The notes under the pieces: generated by a model
The model's input: the letters and a program-made list of their open reading frames with translations, nothing else
Database searches by the model: none
What the model was told of the DNA's origin: nothing
Part shown: positions 58,619 through 64,000 of the stretch, in pieces
Layout: every line of letters starts with the position of its first letter
Position numbering within the stretch: the first letter of the stretch is position 1
From: Tritrichomonas musculus
Lineage: Eukaryota; Parabasalia; Tritrichomonadida; Tritrichomonadidae
Length of the DNA stretch: 64,000 bases
Assembly: GCA_039105265.1 (NCBI GenBank)
Contig: JAPFFF010000013.1
Coordinates: forward strand, 2,914,001-2,978,000
Direction of reading: 5' to 3'
Translations under genes and position numbers: made by a program

Positions 58619-59760
58619 CAACAACAGTATCAACTCAATCAACATCAACAGGATCATCAACATATCAACTCATTCGTCAACAATAGTATTATCACGATCA
58701 ACATCATCAACTCATTCATCATCAACATATCGATTCATTTATCATCAACGAATATATATCGATCAACATCAAACGATCATCATCATCGATCATCATGAAC
58801 ACGTCATCAACAACTCAATCATCATCAACAGGATCAGCAACATATCGATTCATTCATCAATCGAACATCGTCAACAGGATCACTCATGATCATCAACAAC
58901 AGTGTCATCATCAACATCATCATCAACATCAACAGTATCATCAACAGGATCATCATCAACTCATTTGTCATCAACAGTATCATCAAACGAACATCATCAA
59001 CAGGATCATCAACAGGATCATCAATCGTCATCAACAACAGTATCATCAATCGATCAACAACTCAATCATCATCAACAGGATCAGCAACATATCGATTATC
59101 ATCAATCGATCAACATAAACAGTATCATCAACATATCGATCAACATCAACAGTATCATCAACAACAAAAACAGCAGCATCGATCATCATGAACACGTCAA
59201 CATCAACTCAATCATCATAACGATCATCATCAACATCAAATCATCAATCGACATCATCAACATCATCCTCATCAATCGTCATCATCAACTCATTCATCAT
59301 CAACAGGATCATCAACAGGATCATCAACAGTATCATCAACAGTATCGATTCATTCAGCATCAACAACATCATCACCACGATCAACAGTAACAGTATCGTC
59401 AACAGGATCATCTACATATCAACTCATTCATCAACAACTCATTCATTAACAACTCATTCATTAACAACAACATCATCATCAATCGATCAACAACAACATC
59501 ATCATCACGATCAACAGTAACAGTATCATCAACATATCGATTCATTCATCAATCGATCAACAACTCAATCATCATCAACAGGATCATCAACAACAGTATC
59601 ATCACGATCATCATCATATCGGTTCATTCATCAACATCAACATCAAATCATTCATCATCAACAACAGTATCAACTCAATCAACATCAACAGGATCATCAA
59701 CATATCAACTCATTCGTCAACAGTCGATCACTAACAATGAACCAATAACAGTATCAATAT
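58619..59760. repeat. ATC/AAC trinucleotide-rich array, block 2
   Basis: Same word family as block 1, with more CAGGATCATCAACAG-type 15-bp phrases. Bracketed by module copies 2 and 3. Confidence 0.8.
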
Positions 59761-59807
59761 CGGATCATCTATATTCGCATCAGATTCGACTGAAAACAGC
59801 TTATTTT

Positions 59808-59905
59808 TGGATCAAAATCGCATAGTTAGATTTACCGTTAGATATCTAGTGAGATCTAACTAGTTAACTTTGGGAGTGATTCATGAGTGATTCTGATCGA
59901 TAACG
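59808..59905. promoter_or_regulatory. Conserved non-repetitive module, copy 3 (inverted)
   Basis: Reads, in reverse orientation to copy 2, ATCAAAATCGCATAGTTAGA, TTTACCGTTAGATATCTAGT, GAGATCTAACTAGTTAAC. It is followed by GAGTGATTCATGAGTGATTC, a phrase also found (complement) next to copy 1. Confidence 0.5.
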
Positions 59906-60021
59906 AAGCGTCTGTGATCATAACTTAACGAATCATTAACGATAAACCATGAACGGATCCAACTATACGGTTTCAATCGATAATGGATCATCTATATCCG
60001 CATCAGATTCGATTAATAACA

Positions 60022-60023
60022 AG

Positions 60024-60061
<38 letters not shown>
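60022..60061. repeat. (CA)n microsatellite, left
   Basis: About nineteen CA dinucleotides, ending 40 bp before the palindrome spacer. Mirrored exactly by (TG)n at 60343-60380. Confidence 0.9.
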
Positions 60062-60063
<2 letters not shown>

Positions 60064-60100
60064 GTTCACAGATATTAATCGACGATAACAAAAACTAGAT

Positions 60101-60303
60101 AAGAGATACATTATCGACAATATTAGAGATAACATTATCGGATATATGAACGAATACATTAACACTTACATTATCGACAATATTAACGAATACATTATCG
60201 GATATATGAACGAATACATTAACACTTACATTATCGACGATATTAACCAATACCAACTTTACCGACTTTTATCGAGTTTCACATGCGAATCCAATACTGG
60301 AGA
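60101..60303. repeat. Asymmetric spacer at the palindrome centre (203 bp)
   Basis: The only unpaired part of the palindrome. It holds two copies of a 60-bp unit (60109-60168 and 60169-60228; ACATTATCGACAATATTA ... GGATATATGAACGAATACAT) and the start of a third, then unique sequence to 60303. A candidate origin or resolution site. Confidence 0.75.
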
Positions 60304-60340
60304 ATCTAGTTTTTGTTATCGTCGATTAATATCTGTGAAC

Positions 60341-60380
<40 letters not shown>

Positions 60381-63300
60381 CTTGTTATTAATCGAATCTG
60401 ATGCGGATATAGATGATCCATTATCGATTGAAACCGTATAGTTGGATCCGTTCATGGTTTATCGTTAATGATTCGTTAAGTTATGATCACAGACGCTTCG
60501 TTATCGATCAGAATCACTCATGAATCACTCCCAAAGTTAACTAGTTAGATCTCACTAGATATCTAACGGTAAATCTAACTATGCGATTTTGATCCAAAAA
60601 TAAGCTGTTTTCAGTCGAATCTGATGCGAATATAGATGATCCGATATTGATACTGTTATTGGTTCATTGTTAGTGATCGACTGTTGACGAATGAGTTGAT
60701 ATGTTGATGATCCTGTTGATGTTGATTGAGTTGATACTGTTGTTGATGATGAATGATTTGATGTTGATGTTGATGAATGAACCGATATGATGATGATCGT
60801 GATGATACTGTTGTTGATGATCCTGTTGATGATGATTGAGTTGTTGATCGATTGATGAATGAATCGATATGTTGATGATACTGTTACTGTTGATCGTGAT
60901 GATGATGTTGTTGTTGATCGATTGATGATGATGTTGTTGTTAATGAATGAGTTGTTAATGAATGAGTTGTTGATGAATGAGTTGATATGTAGATGATCCT
61001 GTTGACGATACTGTTACTGTTGATCGTGGTGATGATGTTGTTGATGCTGAATGAATCGATACTGTTGATGATACTGTTGATGATCCTGTTGATGATCCTG
61101 TTGATGATGAATGAGTTGATGATGACGATTGATGAGGATGATGTTGATGATGTCGATTGATGATTTGATGTTGATGATGATCGTTATGATGATTGAGTTG
61201 ATGTTGACGTGTTCATGATGATCGATGCTGCTGTTTTTGTTGTTGATGATACTGTTGATGTTGATCGATATGTTGATGATACTGTTTATGTTGATCGATT
61301 GATGATAATCGATATGTTGCTGATCCTGTTGATGATGATTGAGTTGTTGATCGATTGATGATACTGTTGTTGATGACGATTGATGATCCTGTTGATGATC
61401 CTGTTGATGATGTTCGTTTGATGATACTGTTGATGACAAATGAGTTGATGATGATCCTGTTGATGATACTGTTGATGTTGATGATGATGTTGATGATGAC
61501 ACTGTTGTTGATGATCATGAGTGATCCTGTTGACGATGTTCGATTGATGAATGAATCGATATGTTGCTGATCCTGTTGATGATGATTGAGTTGTTGATGA
61601 CGTGTTCATGATGATCGATGATGATGATCGTTTGATGTTGATCGATATATATTCGTTGATGATAAATGAATCGATATGTTGATGATGAATGAGTTGATGA
61701 TGTTGATCGTGATAATACTATTGTTGACGAATGAGTTGATATGTTGATGATCCTGTTGATGTTGATTGAGTTGATACTGTTGTTGATGATGAATCGTTAT
61801 ATAATGGTCGAAATGTATCGAAAACGTATCAAATATGGATCAAAATTGCATAGTTAGATTTACCGTTAGATATCTAGGTAGATCTAACTAGTTAACTTAT
61901 GAAGCGATTTGATGATGGTTCTGATCGATTTCGATTAATGATATGATCGATTGTTGACGAATGAGTTGATATGTTGATGATGATCGATTGTTGATGATAC
62001 TGTTGATTGATGATCATGAGTGATCCTGTTGACGATGGACGATTGTTGATGATGTGTTCATGAATGAATCGATATATGTTCGTTAACGAATGAATCGATA
62101 TGTTGATGATGATTGATGATGATCGTGATGACGATCCTGTTGATCGATTGATGATGATAGAGTTGTTGATCGATATATGTTCATTGATGACGGCCGATTG
62201 ATGATATTCGATTGATGAGGATCGATTGATGACGAATGAGTTGATATGATGATCGATATGTTGATGTTCGTTGTTGATGATGTTCGATTGATGATGATGA
62301 TTGATTGATATGTTGTTCATTGATGAATGAATCGGTATGTTGATGATACTGTTGATTGATGATCGTGTTGATGATGATCGATGATGATGATTGAGTTATT
62401 GATCGATTGATGATGATCGTGATGAATGAATCGATATGTTGATGATGTGTTCATGATGAATGAATCGGTATGTTGATGATCCTGTTGATGATGTGTTCAT
62501 ATTGATCGATTGTTGATGATGATGAACATGTCGTTGATGAACCTATCGTTGATGTTGATCGTTTGTTGATGAATGAGTTGTTGATCAATTGATGATGATG
62601 TTGTTGTTGATGATCGATTGATGAATGAGTTGTTGATGTTCCTGTTGATGATCGATTGTTGATGATGATGTTAATATTGATCGATTGATGAAGCGATTGT
62701 TGATGATGATCGTGATGATGATCGTGATGATAATTGAGTTGATGACGATCCTGTTGTTGATGATACTGTTGATGATGATCGTAATGATAATTGAGTTGAT
62801 GACGATCCTGTTGTTGATGATGTTGTTGTTAATGAATGAGTTGTTGATGAATGAGTTGTTAATGAATGAGTTGATGATGATCATGATGAATGAATCGATA
62901 TGTTGATGATACTGTTGATGACGATCATGATGATGTTGTTGTTAATGAATGAGTTGTTAATGAATGAGTTGTTGATGAATGAGTTGATGATGATCATGAT
63001 GAATGAATCGATATGTTGATGATCCTGTTGATGTTGATCGATTGATGATGATCGATTGAGTTGATCGATAGGTTGATGTTGATTGAGTTGTTGATCGATT
63101 GATGTTGATCGATTGATGACGATTGAGTTTTTGATAGATTGATGATCGATTGATGATGATCGTGATGAAGCGATTGTTGATGATGAATGAGTTGTTGATC
63201 GTGATGACGATTGTTGATGATGTGTTCATGATGATGTTCGACTGTTACCGATTCGAATGTTATTGGTTCATTGTTAGTGATCGACTGTTATCGATAAGAT

Positions 63301-64000
63301 GCATCCACATATGTTGCATCCGCATATGTTGTTATCGATAAGTTATATCCGCATATGATGTATCTGTATATGTTGTATCCGCATATGATGTATCTGTATA
63401 TGATGCATCCGCATGTGTTGTACTCGAATAAGTTGTATCCGCATATGATGTAATCGCATATGTTGTATCTGTATATGATGTAATCGCATATGATGATGTA
63501 CTCGTCGTGATGTAACCGCATGTGTTGTATCCGCTTATGTTGTATCCGCATATGATGTATCTGTATATGATATATCCGATGATGTATCCGCTTATGTTGT
63601 ATCCGCATATGTTGCATCCGATAAGTTATATTCACATGTGTTGTATCCGCATATGATGAACCATCCACTTATATTCACATCTGTTATATCCGCGTATGGT
63701 GTGATCTATATGATGTGATAGATATGCTGTATCCGCATGTGATGATGTATCCGATGATGTATCCGCATATGATATGATCGATATGATGTATTCGATAATG
63801 TGTATCTGTATATGTTGTATCTGTATATGTTGTATCTGTATATGATGTATCCGCATATGATGTACTAGATGATGTATCCGCATATGATGTACTCGATAAT
63901 GATGTATCCGCATATGATGTACTCGATAATGATGTATCTGTATATGATGTATCCGCATATGATGTATCTGTTTATGTTGCATCCGCATATGATGTACTAG
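60304..64000. repeat. Right arm of the giant palindrome, running off the window
   Basis: Complement of 56404-60100, carrying (TG)n at 60343-60380, mirror copies of modules 3 and 2 (about 60500-60596 and 61786-61904), both ATC/AAC arrays and, from 63287 on, the 15-bp array. Open frames on the minus strand here are copies of those in the left arm and are not counted as genes. Confidence 0.9.

Larger units (their letters stand above)
56404..60100. repeat. Left arm of the giant palindrome (at least 3.7 kb)
   Basis: Every base pair checked here has its complement at position 120404 minus x. Seven open-frame pairs at mirrored coordinates translate identically with no length shift (for example 58902-59390 and 61014-61502). 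The left limit is set by the window end, not by loss of symmetry. Confidence 0.9.
50211..64000. mobile_element. Large unfamiliar element: helicase, duplicate small genes, arrays and palindrome
   Basis: At about 50211 AT-rich host coding sequence gives way to DNA with many CGA, GTC and GAAC words that continues to the window end. Contents in order: inverted repeat, SF2 helicase gene, small gene, inverted repeat, paralogous small gene, repeat arrays, palindrome. The left edge lies within the ankyrin part of the MULE-type gene, so I infer an insertion. The right edge is outside the window, so no target duplication can be checked. No capsid, polymerase or integrase gene is visible here; family unresolved. 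Confidence 0.5.

Noticed and set aside
54226-59390. Dozens of open frames (Asp/Thr/Ser/Tyr- or His/Asn/Ile-rich) in the island arrays
   Set aside because: They arise in several frames and both strands at once because unit lengths are multiples of three; no starts, initiators or non-repetitive domains.
61014-63988. Minus-strand frames in the right arm
   Set aside because: Exact mirror copies of array frames in the left arm; not independent genes.

Overview
The window looks like nuclear DNA of a parabasalid protist, most likely an AT-rich trichomonad such as Tritrichomonas. The evidence is the gene content: BspA-type leucine-rich repeats, ankyrin (DUF3447-like) proteins, a metacaspase, an ankyrin/coiled-coil kinase, a trichomonad-type glycosyltransferase fragment and a vWA (ubiquitin-conjugating-family) relic. 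Intact genes show no canonical introns and there is one clear TCATTA-type initiator. The first 50 kb is very AT-rich and gene-poor.

Layout. 1-12.6 kb: almost no host genes, but a nest of non-autonomous DNA transposons with clean termini and target duplications (MULE-like, hAT-like, TA-flanked). 12.6-18.3 kb: a pogo-like helix-turn-helix relic, a foreign-looking ORF relic, two MITEs, a decayed DNA transposase and a BspA-family LRR pseudogene. 19.3-22.0 kb: the core host gene island, with tRNA-Glu(UUC), a metacaspase-like protein lacking the usual His, a small coiled-coil protein and a UbcH5-like E2 whose catalytic Cys is Ser. 22.8-25.5 kb: a hAT-like element with two MULE-like elements inside it. 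28.9-30.2 kb: a complete-length Tc1/mariner copy with its TIRs. 33-36 kb: tRNA-Ser(GCU), then a glycosyltransferase fragment joined head to head to a vWA-protein pseudogene. 35.9-40.4 kb: an ankyrin/coiled-coil/kinase gene in which every ankyrin junction carries a related insertion, three of them grown into 24-bp minisatellites. 41-47 kb: gene relics and a trinucleotide-rich acidic-type repeat. 47.8-50.2 kb: a DUF3447-AT-hook-MULE transposase-SWIM fusion.

At about 50.21 kb the composition changes abruptly. From there to the window end lies what I read as one large, unfamiliar element inserted into the 5' part of the DUF3447-MULE gene. It carries an SF2 helicase with an expanded six-residue tail, two copies of a small protein family I do not recognise, a nearly perfect 172-bp inverted repeat, long arrays built on 15-bp and ATC/AAC units, and a giant palindrome. 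The palindrome arms are at least 3.7 kb each, with no length difference at any checkpoint, around a 203-bp spacer centred at 60202. The palindrome runs off the window. It is the strongest candidate for something undescribed, with the caveat that fold-back assembly error has to be excluded.

Coordinates were read by eye. Family names come from motifs; no search was run.
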